The translations under genes were made by a program, and so were the position numbers. Positions 51,050 to 61,568 of a stretch of 64,000 nucleotides of DNA are shown piece by piece. The notes beneath the pieces are model-generated. The model saw only the letters and a list, made by a program, of their open reading frames with translations, did not search any database and had not been told where the DNA came from. The number at the start of each line of letters is the position of its first letter. The first letter of the stretch is position 1. This DNA is from CAYFPX01 sp964519895. Its GTDB lineage: Bacteria > Myxococcota_A > UBA796 > CAJQPC01. The DNA lies in NCBI GenBank assembly GCA_964519895.1, contig CAZFLE010000006.1:65824-129823 (forward strand), written 5' to 3'.

Positions 51050-52294
51050 TTGACCTACCTGCCCCGCCACCTCAACGACCGATTGATCCGGATGGTGGCT
51101 CACTTCCCAGTCGTCGTGGTCGCTGGTGCACGCCAGGTCGGCAAGACCACCTGGCTCGAGCACGCCCTGCCCGACTGGGACCGGGTCACTCTGGACGCCA
51201 CCGTCGACGTGGAGGGGGCCCGAAGAGACCCCGATCTCTTCCTCCGAAACCGCCCTTCCCCCCTCGTGATCGACGAGGTTCAGTACGCACCGGAGCTGGT
51301 CGCGGCCCTGAAGCGGGCGGTCGATCGGGATCGCCGGGCGGGCCGCTTCGTGCTGACCGGAAGCCAGCAGTGGCAGGTCCTGAAGGGGCTCTCAGAGAGC
51401 CTGGCCGGGCGAGCGGTGTTCCTTCACCTGGAGGGGTTCTCGCTGGCCGAGCGGGCCGAGGTGAGCGGCCGAAGCTGGCTCTCTCGGTGGCTCGAGGCGC
51501 CCGGCGAGCCACCGGGCAGGCACCGCCTCGCTCTGCACGAGACCCCTCACGAGCTGCTCTGGCGGGGCAGCATGCCGGAGCCCGCGCTGCTCCCGCTGGA
51601 CCTGGTGCCAGACTGGCATGCCGGCTATCGCCGCACCTACATCGAGCGCGACGTCCGCCAGATCCGCAGCATCGAGGACGCCCAGCTCTTTGGGCGCTTC
51701 TTCGGACTGGTGGCGTCCCAGACCGCCCAGGAGATCAACCACACCCAGCTGGGACGAGAGCTGGGCATTGCACGCACGACCGCCCAGCAGTGGCTGGCAC
51801 TGCTCGTCGGAACCTGGCAGTGGTTCGAGGTGCCGGCGTGGAGCGGCAACGCTGCGAAACGCTTGAGCAACAAGCCCAAGGGCTACATCGCCGACACGGG
51901 CCTGGCCTGCACTGCCCAGCTGATCTCCACGCCGACCGCTCTGGGGAACCACCCTCTCCAAGGCGCCCTCTTCGAGACCGCCGTGGTCGCTGAGATTCGC
52001 AAGCTCTGCGCCGGGATGTCTCCCTCGCCCCGCCTCTGGCACTGGCGCAGCCACGGCGGGGCCGAAGTGGACCTGGTCCTGGAACGCGACGGGCGCTTGT
52101 TCCCCATCGAGGTCAAGGCAGCCACCGCGCCCCGACGTCGCTCGGTGCAAGGCCTGACCTCCTTTGCCAAGACCTACGGGGACGCCGTCGCGCCGGGGTT
52201 GGTGGTCAGCCTGTGCGACCGTCCCTATGCGCTCTCGGCGGACACCTGGGCCATCCCGTGGGACCTCGCCCCCACGCCACAGAGCGTTCCGTGA
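51050..52294 (+). CDS. AAA_14 ATPase with DUF4143 domain
   Basis: 414 residues from TTG 51050. The P-loop is VVAGARQVGKTTWLEH, Walker B LVIDEVQYAPEL, and sensor-like FVLTGSQQWQ, followed by a YxRRTYIERDVRQI segment (here YRRTYIERDVRQIRSIED), all typical of the AAA_14 family. The C-terminal DUF4143 part has GNAAKRLSNKPKGYIADTGLACTAQ, HPLQGALFETAVVAEI, and the nuclease-like RSHGGAEVDLVLER...FPIEVKAA. Function is unproven in the family; it is often mobile and variably present. Autonomous cassette judged by its leader. Confidence 0.88.
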   Translation: MTYLPRHLNDRLIRMVAHFPVVVVAGARQVGKTTWLEHALPDWDRVTLDATVDVEGARRDPDLFLRNRPSPLVIDEVQYAPELVAALKRAVDRDRRAGRFVLTGSQQWQVLKGLSESLAGRAVFLHLEGFSLAERAEVSGRSWLSRWLEAPGEPPGRHRLALHETPHELLWRGSMPEPALLPLDLVPDWHAGYRRTYIERDVRQIRSIEDAQLFGRFFGLVASQTAQEINHTQLGRELGIARTTAQQWLALLVGTWQWFEVPAWSGNAAKRLSNKPKGYIADTGLACTAQLISTPTALGNHPLQGALFETAVVAEIRKLCAGMSPSPRLWHWRSHGGAEVDLVLERDGRLFPIEVKAATAPRRRSVQGLTSFAKTYGDAVAPGLVVSLCDRPYALSADTWAIPWDLAPTPQSVP

Positions 52295-52318
52295 GCACCC
52301 GGGACGGTCCGCGGCCGC

Positions 52319-54370
<2,052 letters not shown>

Positions 54371-54432
54371 AGGGCTCGGACAGGGGCCGAGACAGAGTAT
54401 CGCACCGCTGGGATCCGGACGCCGCAGCAGGT

Positions 54433-54448
54433 GGGACCCGCTGGTCCC
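54433..54448. promoter_or_regulatory. Inverted repeat GGGACC-N4-GGTCCC, candidate enhancer
   Basis: Perfect 6-bp arms with a 4-nt centre (GGGACCCGCTGGTCCC). It lies about 87 bp upstream of the transcription start predicted from the sigma-54 element, a usual place for an activator site, and within the divergent region between kinase and pilus genes. Enhancer function is inferred. Confidence 0.5.
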
Positions 54449-54500
54449 GGTCGGCCCTGCATCCCCCCCGCGGATCAGCCTGGCCAGGTCCGTGAACCCA

Positions 54501-54516
54501 TGGCCCGCCCCTTGCA
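54501..54516 (+). promoter_or_regulatory. Sigma-54 (-24/-12) promoter of the Tad/Flp pilus operon
   Basis: TGGCCCGCCCCTTGCA has the -24 GG and -12 GC exactly 12 bp apart and matches TGGCACGNNNNTTGCW except A to C at one position. The start would be near 54528, then CGGAGG at 54531-54536 and ATG 54543. The leader is about 15 nt, the same as in the sigma-28-type gene above. Confidence 0.75.
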
Positions 54517-54542
54517 TTAGAATCTCCCAACGGAGGATGCTG

Positions 54543-54731
54543 ATGCGCTTGGTGCGCTCCCGCAAGGGCCAGACGACCAGCGAGGTGATGCTGCTCATCT
54601 CGGTCATCGTCATCGCCATCGTCGCGGCGGCCTACATCATGATCCCGACCTTCCAGGACGGCGTCCAGGACCTGGCCGAGGACATCTCGTACATCCTGTC
54701 CAGCGGCGACACCCTGGTGACGGGCTCATGA
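54543..54731 (+). CDS. Flp-type pilin-like protein 1
   Basis: 62 residues from ATG 54543; an ATG 6 nt upstream abuts the ribosome binding site CGGAGG and is less likely. The prepilin site is RSRKG|QTTSEV: cleavage after Gly, Glu at position +5, then a 20-residue hydrophobic helix (MLLISVIVIAIVAAAYIMI). The mature protein is about 53 residues, a Flp-pilin size. It probably forms the pilus shaft or a minor pilin. First gene of the operon, overlapping the next by 4 nt (ATGA). Confidence 0.85.
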   Translation: MRLVRSRKGQTTSEVMLLISVIVIAIVAAAYIMIPTFQDGVQDLAEDISYILSSGDTLVTGS

Positions 54732-54895
54732 GCAAGCCCCTCCGGCGAAGCCGCAAGGGCCAGTCCCTGGTGGAGTACCTGCTGGCGATCTCCGTGATCT
54801 CGATCGCCCTGGCCGTGGGCTTCCTCGAGCTCACCGACTCGACCAAGGACTCGTTCAAGAACGCCAGCCTGCACATCCAGCAGCCGTTCCCATAG
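54728..54895 (+). CDS. Flp-type pilin-like protein 2
   Basis: 55 residues from ATG 54728, overlapping the previous stop as ATGA. The prepilin site is RRSRKG|QSLVEY with Glu at +5, then a hydrophobic run (LLAISVISIALAVGF) and a polar C-terminal 26 residues. Mature length is about 44. It resembles protein 1 only around the cleavage site and helix. It is short enough to be missed by ordinary gene finding. Confidence 0.85.
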   Translation: MSKPLRRSRKGQSLVEYLLAISVISIALAVGFLELTDSTKDSFKNASLHIQQPFP

Positions 54896-54900
54896 CATCC

Positions 54901-55410
54901 ATGCCCACCCTCAACCCGGGCGACTTCGCCGTGTTCGCGGTGCTGGCCGCCGCCACGGTCACGGACCTCAAGTGGATGCGCGTCCCCAACAAGCTCACCT
55001 TTGGCGCCATGGCCCTGGGGATCGGCTACAGCTTCGTGGCCATCGGCCCCCTGGCGTCGGTGCTGGGCATCCTGTTGGCCTTTGCACTGATGTTCCCCGG
55101 CTGGAAGCTCGGAGGGGCCGTGCGGGCCGGTGACGCCAAGCTGCTGATGGCGGTCGGAGCGTTCTTCGGGCCCCTGGAGATCCTGCGCGCCTGCCTGTTC
55201 ACCTACATCCTGAACCTGCCCTTCGGCCTGGTCGTCCTGGCCGTCAAGGGCCGCCTGGGCAACGTGGTCCCGGCGGTGCGCGCCGGGGTGCAGAGGGGCC
55301 TGGGCAACACGTCCGTGCCCGAACCGACGCTCACCGTGGTGCCGATGGTGCCAGTGGTGGTGGGCGCCGTCCTGATGACCCGCTTCACGGGGGTGCTCAA
55401 GTGGTGGTGA
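54901..55410 (+). CDS. cpaA: Prepilin peptidase of the A24 family (TadV/CpaA)
   Basis: 169 residues from ATG 54901, 5 nt after the preceding stop. Two catalytic Asp are seen: VTDLKWMRVPNKLT (D in TD) and the GxGD-type RAGDAKLLMAVGAF. Several membrane helices. It lacks the N-terminal methylase domain of PilD, as expected of TadV. It cleaves the three pilin-like proteins of this operon. Its last codons overlap the next gene's GTG start. Confidence 0.88.
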   Translation: MPTLNPGDFAVFAVLAAATVTDLKWMRVPNKLTFGAMALGIGYSFVAIGPLASVLGILLAFALMFPGWKLGGAVRAGDAKLLMAVGAFFGPLEILRACLFTYILNLPFGLVVLAVKGRLGNVVPAVRAGVQRGLGNTSVPEPTLTVVPMVPVVVGAVLMTRFTGVLKWW

Positions 55411-55604
55411 GACGCCGACAAGCCCAGTCCACCGTGGAGATGATGCTCTACATCTCCGTGATCGTCGTCGTGATGGTCCTGAGCGCCTGGATCGGGCTCG
55501 GACCCCAGTTCGAGGCCGGCTGGGACGCCGTCGCGAGCGAAGACGGCGACGCCATCTACGTGATCAAGTGGGACAAGACCACACCCACCAGCGAGAAGCG
55601 CTGA
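55401..55604 (+). CDS. Small pilin-like protein 3
   Basis: 67 residues from GTG 55401 (GGGGGTG 5 nt upstream), or 65 from GTG 55407, which overlaps the peptidase stop as GTGA. The N-terminus RRRQAQSTVEMMLYISVIVVVMVLSAW has Glu at +5 if cleavage is between Ala and Gln, as in pseudopilins; the residue before is Ala rather than Gly. The C-terminal part is polar and ends KTTPTSEKR. It may be a minor pilin or a TadE-like piece. Unique combination of two pilins, peptidase, pilin in this operon. Confidence 0.75.
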   Translation: MVVRRRQAQSTVEMMLYISVIVVVMVLSAWIGLGPQFEAGWDAVASEDGDAIYVIKWDKTTPTSEKR

Positions 55605-55676
55605 CCGCGCGGGGGCCCGATGACGGGGCCCGGATGGTAGTCTCGCACCCCCGCTCAGACCGGGATCAGGACTGGC

Positions 55677-56480
55677 ATGAAGAACCCGAAGGCCTTCCTC
55701 TTCGCCCTGCTGCTCGCCTGCCTCGCGACCTTCGCGCAGTGCCGGTACGTGGCCAGCCGCGAGGCCAAGCTGCTCTATGAGTCGGAGCTGCTGAACACCC
55801 TCGTGGCGATCAAGGACATCCCCGAAGACTTCAAGCTCGACGAGACCATGGTCGAGGTCCGCCCAGTCCCGCGCAAGTGGCGGCAGCCCAAGGCGCTGAG
55901 CAGCGTCGACGACATCCTGGGCCAGATCAGCTCCAACCCGATCCTCGAGGGCGAGCAGATCTCCTACACCAAGCTGGTCAAGCCCGACGACGCCGGCCTG
56001 GCGTTCTACGTGCCCAAGAAGCTCCGCGCAGTCGCGATGGCCGTCGACCAGTTCAACGCGGTCGGCATGCACATCAAGCCCTACAACTACATCGACGTGG
56101 TCGGCACCTTCGACTTCGGCCAGGGCGAAAAGGCCGACACCCGCACGGTCACGCTGTTCCAGAGCGTGCTGGTCCTGAGCGTCGGCGACGACGTGGGCCA
56201 CCCCACGACCCAGGTCCTGGCCGACGAGACCGGCGGCTCCGTGCGCAAGGAGCACCGCACCGGCAACACGGTCACCCTGGCCATGAAGCCCGACGAGGCC
56301 CAGAAGCTCATCCTGGCCCAGCGTCTGGGCGAGCTGAGCCTGGTCCTGCGGTCCCTGTGGGAGACCGAGCGCTACGTCGAGCTCGAGCACGCCAGCATCC
56401 ACACCACCCTCGGCATCCCGCAGCGGGTCCGCTACACCAAGCGTCCCAGCTATCGGGTCATCTCCACCGGAGGCTTCTGA
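55677..56480 (+). CDS. cpaB: CpaB/RcpC-like Flp pilus assembly protein
   Basis: 267 residues from ATG 55677. MKNPKAFLFALLLACLATFAQ is an N-terminal membrane anchor or signal. A SAF-like domain follows (NTLVAIKDIPEDFKLDETMVEVRPVP...GQISSNPILEGEQI), then RAVAMAVDQFNAVGMHIKPYNYIDVVGTF and VTLAMKPDEAQKLILAQRLGEL, typical of CpaB. The protein sits in the periplasm and stabilises the secretin. It overlaps the next gene by 1 nt (TGATG). A 72-bp gap with a GC-rich hairpin-like stretch precedes it. Confidence 0.92.
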   Translation: MKNPKAFLFALLLACLATFAQCRYVASREAKLLYESELLNTLVAIKDIPEDFKLDETMVEVRPVPRKWRQPKALSSVDDILGQISSNPILEGEQISYTKLVKPDDAGLAFYVPKKLRAVAMAVDQFNAVGMHIKPYNYIDVVGTFDFGQGEKADTRTVTLFQSVLVLSVGDDVGHPTTQVLADETGGSVRKEHRTGNTVTLAMKPDEAQKLILAQRLGELSLVLRSLWETERYVELEHASIHTTLGIPQRVRYTKRPSYRVISTGGF

Positions 56481-57916
56481 TGCGTCGGCAGCTGATCCGC
56501 CGCTGGGGTCGCTTCGCGGCCCTGCTGGTCGCCCTGGCTGCGATCGTCGTCCTGTTCCAGCCCGTCGATGGCCTGGCCGACGAGGACAACATCGACGACC
56601 AGGTCGTCGTGGTCCAGAACCAGATCTACATCGACGTGCCGTACAAGTTCGGCAACATCGCCGCCGACGTGAACCTGATCAAGGTGATCCCGCTGTTCGA
56701 CCAACAGCAGATCCTGATCGCTGGGCGTCGCTCGGGCAGCACGAACATGCTGATCTACGACCGCGACGGCGTGCTCCGGGACGACTTCGAGATCCGGGTC
56801 ATCCCGGCGAACCTGAGCAAGGTCATGGAAAAGGTCCAGGCCCTGCTCCAGGACATCGAGGGCCTGACCTTCGAGATCGTGGGCGACCAGATCTACATCC
56901 ACGGCGAGGTCGCGACCGACGACGAGCTCATGAAGACCCAGGACCTGGCCGACCGGGAGCGGCTGGTCACCAACCTGGCGACCCTGTCGCCGGTGGCCCA
57001 GCGCCTCCAGGCCGGGCTGATCGAGACGGCGATCGACGTGCCCGGGGTCAAGGCCCGCCTGATCAACAACACCATCCTGCTCGAGGGCGTGGTCCACTCC
57101 GCCGCCGCTTCGGCCCGGGCCGAAGCCATCGCACGGGCCTACTACGGCAACGTGGTCAACGTGCTCGAGGTCCGCGAGGTCGAGCGGGTGCCCGGACGCA
57201 CCAGCACGGTCGTGATCGTGGTGCACTTCGTCCAGCTCGCCAAGGAACTGTCGACGGCCTGGGGCTTCCAGTGGACCCCGCTGATCGTGTCGCCGATCGA
57301 CATGTTCTTCCAGAAGGACATCATCCCCAACAACCCGGCGACCGGCTCGGCCAGCGCCACCGTGACGGCCCTGCTGCCCCGGCTCTACCGGGCCCGCGCC
57401 AGCGGCTATGCCCGGGTGCTCGACAACCCGACCGTGTCGGTCAAGAGCGGTGAGCAGGCGTCGATCTTCTCCGGCATGGAGTACCCCTACCTGGTCTCCA
57501 GCGGCTTCTTCTCACACGTGGAGTTCAAGGAGATCGGCATCGGCCTGACCGTGACCCCCTATGCCCAGGGCAACAACGTCGACCTGGACATCAACGTCTC
57601 CGTCACCGACCTGGGCCAGGTCGCCCCCAACGGCTTCCAGGCCGTGGACCGGGCAGACATCACCACCAGCGAGTACTGCCGGGCCGGCGAGAGCATCGCC
57701 ATCGGCGGCTTGCAGCGCATCGGCGACGCGGTCTCCTACAACAAGGCCCCCGAGATCGACACCACCGGCGCCATCTTCAACTTCTACGCCAACAAGGAGT
57801 ACAAGAAGTCGAAGAACCAGTTCCTGGTCTTCCTGACGCCCCAGATCCACGAGTCCTCGAGCTCGGCGAACAAGGAGATCAAGGACCAGTTCAACCTCCA
57901 AGAGGTCCGCCAATAG
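56480..57916 (+). CDS. cpaC: CpaC/RcpA-type secretin of the Flp pilus
   Basis: 478 residues from ATG 56480 (GGAGG 7 nt upstream). Signal peptide (FAALLVALAAIVVLFQPVDG). N-terminal pilus-formation/BON-like domains (VAATDDEL-type text, GDQIYIHGEVATDDELM, LINNTILLEGVVHSAAA), then the secretin core with FQWTPLIVSPIDM, YARVLDNPTVSVKSGEQASIFSG, GIGLTVTPYAQGNNVDLDINVSVTD and GESIAIGGLQRI. It forms the outer-membrane ring for the pilus. The stop TAG shares its G with a GTG that opens a 55-codon frame. Confidence 0.93.
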   Translation: MRRQLIRRWGRFAALLVALAAIVVLFQPVDGLADEDNIDDQVVVVQNQIYIDVPYKFGNIAADVNLIKVIPLFDQQQILIAGRRSGSTNMLIYDRDGVLRDDFEIRVIPANLSKVMEKVQALLQDIEGLTFEIVGDQIYIHGEVATDDELMKTQDLADRERLVTNLATLSPVAQRLQAGLIETAIDVPGVKARLINNTILLEGVVHSAAASARAEAIARAYYGNVVNVLEVREVERVPGRTSTVVIVVHFVQLAKELSTAWGFQWTPLIVSPIDMFFQKDIIPNNPATGSASATVTALLPRLYRARASGYARVLDNPTVSVKSGEQASIFSGMEYPYLVSSGFFSHVEFKEIGIGLTVTPYAQGNNVDLDINVSVTDLGQVAPNGFQAVDRADITTSEYCRAGESIAIGGLQRIGDAVSYNKAPEIDTTGAIFNFYANKEYKKSKNQFLVFLTPQIHESSSSANKEIKDQFNLQEVRQ

Positions 57917-58083
57917 TGACGTCGATGCCCCAGTCGCTGAGCCCGTCCTCGCTTGTCCGCCGGCCGCCTGCCGGCGCGGCCCCGGCTCGACGTGGCGCCA
58001 GCCACGCTGTGGCCGTGGCCACACCAGCAGACGACCTGCGTCCTGCGCGACCACCGGTCCCATCGACCGCGGCATCGACGTAG
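57916..58083 (+). CDS. Possible 55-residue protein between secretin and TadZ-TadA
   Basis: A GTG at 57916 overlaps the secretin TAG (TAGTG) and the frame ends at a TAG (58081-58083) that overlaps the GTG of the next gene in the same way. It exactly fills the 166 bp between them. The product is Pro/Ala/Arg-rich and I recognise nothing in it. Third-position GC is about 73%, below that of the neighbours, and two hairpins lie inside, so it may instead be a structured leader with a chance frame. Confidence 0.3.
   Translation: MTSMPQSLSPSSLVRRPPAGAAPARRGASHAVAVATPADDLRPARPPVPSTAAST
57991..58023 (+). promoter_or_regulatory. Tandem hairpins before TadZ-TadA
   Basis: CGTGGC-GCCA-GCCACG (57991-58006) and TGTGGCC-GT-GGCCACA (58008-58023) are two perfect inverted repeats separated by one base. 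They could pause transcription or block RNA decay to set expression of the ATPase relative to the secretin. No T-run follows, so a simple terminator is unlikely. Confidence 0.45.
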
Positions 58084-60490
58084 TGTCTGACGGCCCCCGC
58101 ATCGTCGCAGTCGGAGGCGCCCGGGACGGCGTCGGCAAGACCAGCTTCGTCGTCAACTCTGCCCTGGCCTTCCTCAAGGAGACCCGCAAGCGCGTGCTGG
58201 TCCTGGACCTGGACCGGGACAGCGTCGGCGACGTGCAGACCCTGCTGTCGATGGGCAAGGTCAAGACCCTGGCCGACTTTGCGCCCTATGCCGACAAGCT
58301 CAGCTCCAACCAGCTCCGCCAGTACATCTCGGCCCACCCGGCCGGACTCGGGGTGTTGCCTCTGGCGCCCGATCCCGAGGGCGCCGACGTGGTCACCGGC
58401 GACGTGGTGGCCCGCCTGCTCGACCTGCTCAAGCCCATCTGCGACTACATCGTCGTGGACTGCGGCGTGGACATCCACGACGCCACGGTCANNNNNNNNN
58501 NNNNNNNNNNNNNNNNNNNNNNNNNNNNNNNNNNNNNNNNNNNNNNNNNNNNNNNNNNNNNNNNNNNNNNNNNNNNNNNNNNNNNNNNNNNATCTGCGAC
58601 TACATCGTCGTGGACTGCGGCGTGGACATCCACGACGCCACGGTCAAGGTCTTCGAACAGGCCAGCGGCATCTTTCTGCTCTCGACCCCAGACCTGCTGG
58701 TCCTGAACCACACCAAGCGCTTCGTCGATCGCCTGCAGCGGCTCCACTTCCCCAAGGAGCTCATCAAGGTCATCCTCAACCGCTACGACGCCCAGGTCGG
58801 TCCGCCCCTGGACCTGATCACCCAGAAGCTCGCCCGGTCGGTGCTCGTGACCCTGCTCGAGGACGAGCAGCTCTGCCGCAATGCCGGCTTCACCGGCAAG
58901 CCCTTCGTGCTCGATCAGCCCCGGGCACGGCTCAGCCGGAACTACGACGAGTTCATCCGCAAGCTGGTCGAGACCCACACCCTGGAGAAGCTCGGCCAGG
59001 TCGCCCGCGCCCAGGGCCTGAGCGGTCTGGAAGGACGCGGCGGCGGGCTGGTGGTCGGCGGCACCGACGTGTCCCGGGAGCTCAAGGAGTACCAGAAGGC
59101 CCGCGGCAGCAAGGCCAACCGCAGCAACGCCCAGATCGATCAGCGCACCGCCATCAAGATGCTGATCCACAAGCGGCTGGTCGAGACCATCGATCTGAAG
59201 AAGCTCGACAAGGATCTGGGCGACGAGGATCGCGACGCCGCCCTGCGGGACCGGGTGCTCAAGGCCGTGGCCCGCATCCTGGACGAAGTCGGCACGTCGA
59301 TGACCGACCGCAAGGACCGCCAGCGCATCGTGAAAGAGGTCGCAGACGAGGCCCTGGGCCTGGGCCCGCTGGAAGACTTCCTGGCCGACGACCGGATCAC
59401 CGAGGTCATGGTGAATCGGCGGGACCAGGTCTACGTCGAGATGGACGGCAAGCTGACCATCACCGACGCCACCTTCACCGACGACGCCCAGCTGCTCGGT
59501 GTCATCGAGCGCATCGTGGCCCCCATCGGCCGGCGCATCGACGAGAAGTCGCCGATGGTCGACGCCCGCCTCAAGGACGGCAGCCGGGTCAATGCCATCA
59601 TCCCCCCGCTGGCGCTGGACGGGCCCTGCGTCACCATCCGAAAGTTCTCCCGCGAGCCGCTCACGGTCAAGGACCTGGTCGGCTTTGGCAGCTTCACCGC
59701 CGAGATGGCGGACTTCCTGCGGGCCTGTGTCGAGGCCCACCTCAACATCCTGATCTCCGGCGGCACCGGCTCGGGCAAGACCACGCTGCTGAACGTGCTC
59801 AGCTCGTTCATCCCCGCCGACGAGCGCATCGTCACGGTCGAGGACTCGGCCGAGCTGCAGCTCAAGCAGCCCCACGTGGTGCGGCTGGAGACTCGCCCCG
59901 CCAACATCGAAGGCGAAGGCGCCATCCACATCCGCGACCTGGTGCGCAACAGCCTGCGGATGCGCCCCGACCGCATCGTGGTCGGCGAGTGCCGTGGCTC
60001 CGAGGCTCTGGACATGCTCCAGGCCATGAACACCGGCCACGACGGCTCGCTCACGACCATCCACTCCAACAGCCCCCGGGACTGCCTGGCGCGGCTGGAG
60101 ACCCTGGTCATGTTCGCCGGGCTCGAGCTCCCCTCCAAGGCCATCCGCGAGCAGGTCACCAGCGCCATCAACCTGATCATCCAGCAGTCCCGGTTGGCCG
60201 ACGGCTCGCGCCGCATCACCGGCATCGCCGAGGTCACCGGCATGGAGGGCCAGACCATCACGCTGCAGGACATCTTCAGCTTCAAGCAGACCGGCATGAA
60301 GGACGGCAAGGTCGAGGGCCGCTTCGTGACCACGGGCTTCGTGCCCAAGTTCATCCACGACCTCGAGGCCCGCGGCATCGAGCTGCCCCGCGGCATCTTC
60401 GCCCAGGGCCGCCCGGCGGTGGCCACTGGCCGATCGGCACAGTCACCCCAGGGCCGCAGCGGCGTGCCTCGGGGCCGCCAGAAGCGATGA
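58083..60490 (+). CDS. TadZ(CpaE)-TadA(CpaF) fusion ATPase, interrupted by a scaffold gap
   Basis: GTG 58083 begins a MinD/CpaE-like domain (IVAVGGARDGVGKTSFVVNSAL deviant Walker A; VLVLDLDRDSVGD). A run of 100 N follows. The 55 bases before the gap (58437-58491) are repeated exactly after it (58592-58646), so the contig ends overlap and the gap is not real. Removing 155 bases restores one frame of 751 codons (750 residues). After the MinD part and a linker with SKANRSNAQIDQRTAIK, the CpaF part has LGPLEDFLADDRITEVMVN, Walker A ISGGTGSGKTTLLN, the Asp box VTVEDSAELQ and MRPDRIVVGECRG. TadZ localises and TadA powers pilus assembly; here they are one chain. Confidence 0.9.
58492..58591. other. 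Assembly gap of 100 N inside TadZ-TadA
   Basis: Exactly 100 N flanked by an identical 55-bp sequence on both sides (58437-58491 and 58592-58646). This is two overlapping contig ends that the scaffolder failed to merge, not missing sequence. Confidence 0.95.
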
Positions 60491-61470
60491 TCCCCGAACA
60501 CCCGCTGACGATGCACCCCGTGGGCATCCTGTTCACGGGCCTGTTCATCTTCTCGTGGTTCATCCTGGGCATCTACACGGCGCCCTTCATCTTCTCCAAG
60601 TTCTCCCGGGCGACCGCCGGGTACGTGACCTGGATGGTCGAGACCTTTGACCGCATGTTCATGACCGTGTCGGCCCGGGCCTGTGTGCTGTCGATCCTGG
60701 CCTGTATGGTCGCGATGATGGGCCTGGGCATCTGGCTCACCACCGGGCTGCCCTCGGGGCCCGGCTATGCGGTCCTGCGCTTCTTCATCTGCTTCGCGCT
60801 GGTGTTCGGGCCTATCCCCTTCGCCTTCCCCCGCACCAAGCCCACCGGGGTGATCCGCTGGTTCCTGTTCGGGCTGCCCGTCGGCTACAACATCCCGCGC
60901 ATCACGGTCCAGCTCATGTGGGACCGCCGCACCCTCAAGTTCGAAGACCAGATGCTGGACGCCCTGACCTTCATGTCCAACGGGCTCAAGTCCGGGCTGT
61001 CGCTTGTTCAGTCCATGGACATGGTCAAGGAAGAGCTGCCCAACCCCATCAGCGAGGAGATGGGCCTGGTGCTGAGCGAGCAGCGCCTGGGCGTGCCGAT
61101 GGAGGACGCCCTGCTGAACCTCGAGGCCCGGATCGACACCGAGGACCTGCAGATCATGGTCACGTCGATCAACATCCTGCGGCAGTCCGGCGGCAACCTG
61201 TCCGAGACCTTCGACACCATCTCCCACACCATTCGCGAGCGGAAGAAGGTCCAGGGCAAGATCAAGTCCCTGACCGCCCAGGGCGTGAGCCAGGGGGTGA
61301 TCATCGTGATCATGCCCTTCGTGCTGGGCTTCATCCTGTGGGTGATGGACAACTCGCTGATCGAGCGCCTGTGGACCACGGCGCTGGGCTGGGTGATGAT
61401 CTTCGCGATGCTCACGCTGCAGCTGTTTGGCGCGATGATGATCAAGAAGATCGTGACGATCGACGTGTGA
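60487..61470 (+). CDS. tadB: TadB-type inner membrane protein (T2SSF domain)
   Basis: 327 residues from ATG 60487, overlapping the previous stop as ATGA. Several membrane helices and a GspF domain (DALTFMSNGLKSGLSLVQSMDMVKEELPNPISEEMGLVLSEQRLG, DLQIMVTSINILRQSGGNLSETFDTISHTIRERKKVQGKIKSLTAQG). It forms the platform on which the TadA part acts. Canonical Tad loci have two such proteins (TadB and TadC); no second one follows here. Confidence 0.9.
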   Translation: MIPEHPLTMHPVGILFTGLFIFSWFILGIYTAPFIFSKFSRATAGYVTWMVETFDRMFMTVSARACVLSILACMVAMMGLGIWLTTGLPSGPGYAVLRFFICFALVFGPIPFAFPRTKPTGVIRWFLFGLPVGYNIPRITVQLMWDRRTLKFEDQMLDALTFMSNGLKSGLSLVQSMDMVKEELPNPISEEMGLVLSEQRLGVPMEDALLNLEARIDTEDLQIMVTSINILRQSGGNLSETFDTISHTIRERKKVQGKIKSLTAQGVSQGVIIVIMPFVLGFILWVMDNSLIERLWTTALGWVMIFAMLTLQLFGAMMIKKIVTIDV

Positions 61471-61497
61471 GGGGTCGCCTGGCCCACTCACCTTCAC

Positions 61498-61534
61498 CCA
61501 TGAAATCTACGCATCCGATGCCGAGAATTCATGG
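61498..61534. promoter_or_regulatory. Nested inverted repeats after the pilus operon
   Basis: CCATGAA (61498-61504) and TTCATGG (61528-61534) are perfect arms; GCATC-C-GATGC (61511-61521) lies between them. The 98-bp intergenic stretch is less GC-rich than its surroundings. Either a terminator structure of the pilus operon or an operator for the next two genes. Confidence 0.35.
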
Positions 61535-61568
61535 ATGATCGGTCACCGTTCCGCATCCTGGTAGGGCC

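Noticed and set aside
58492..58591. The N run as a real insertion splitting TadZ from TadA
   Set aside because: The identical 55-bp flanks and the restored frame after removing 155 bases show overlapping contig ends.
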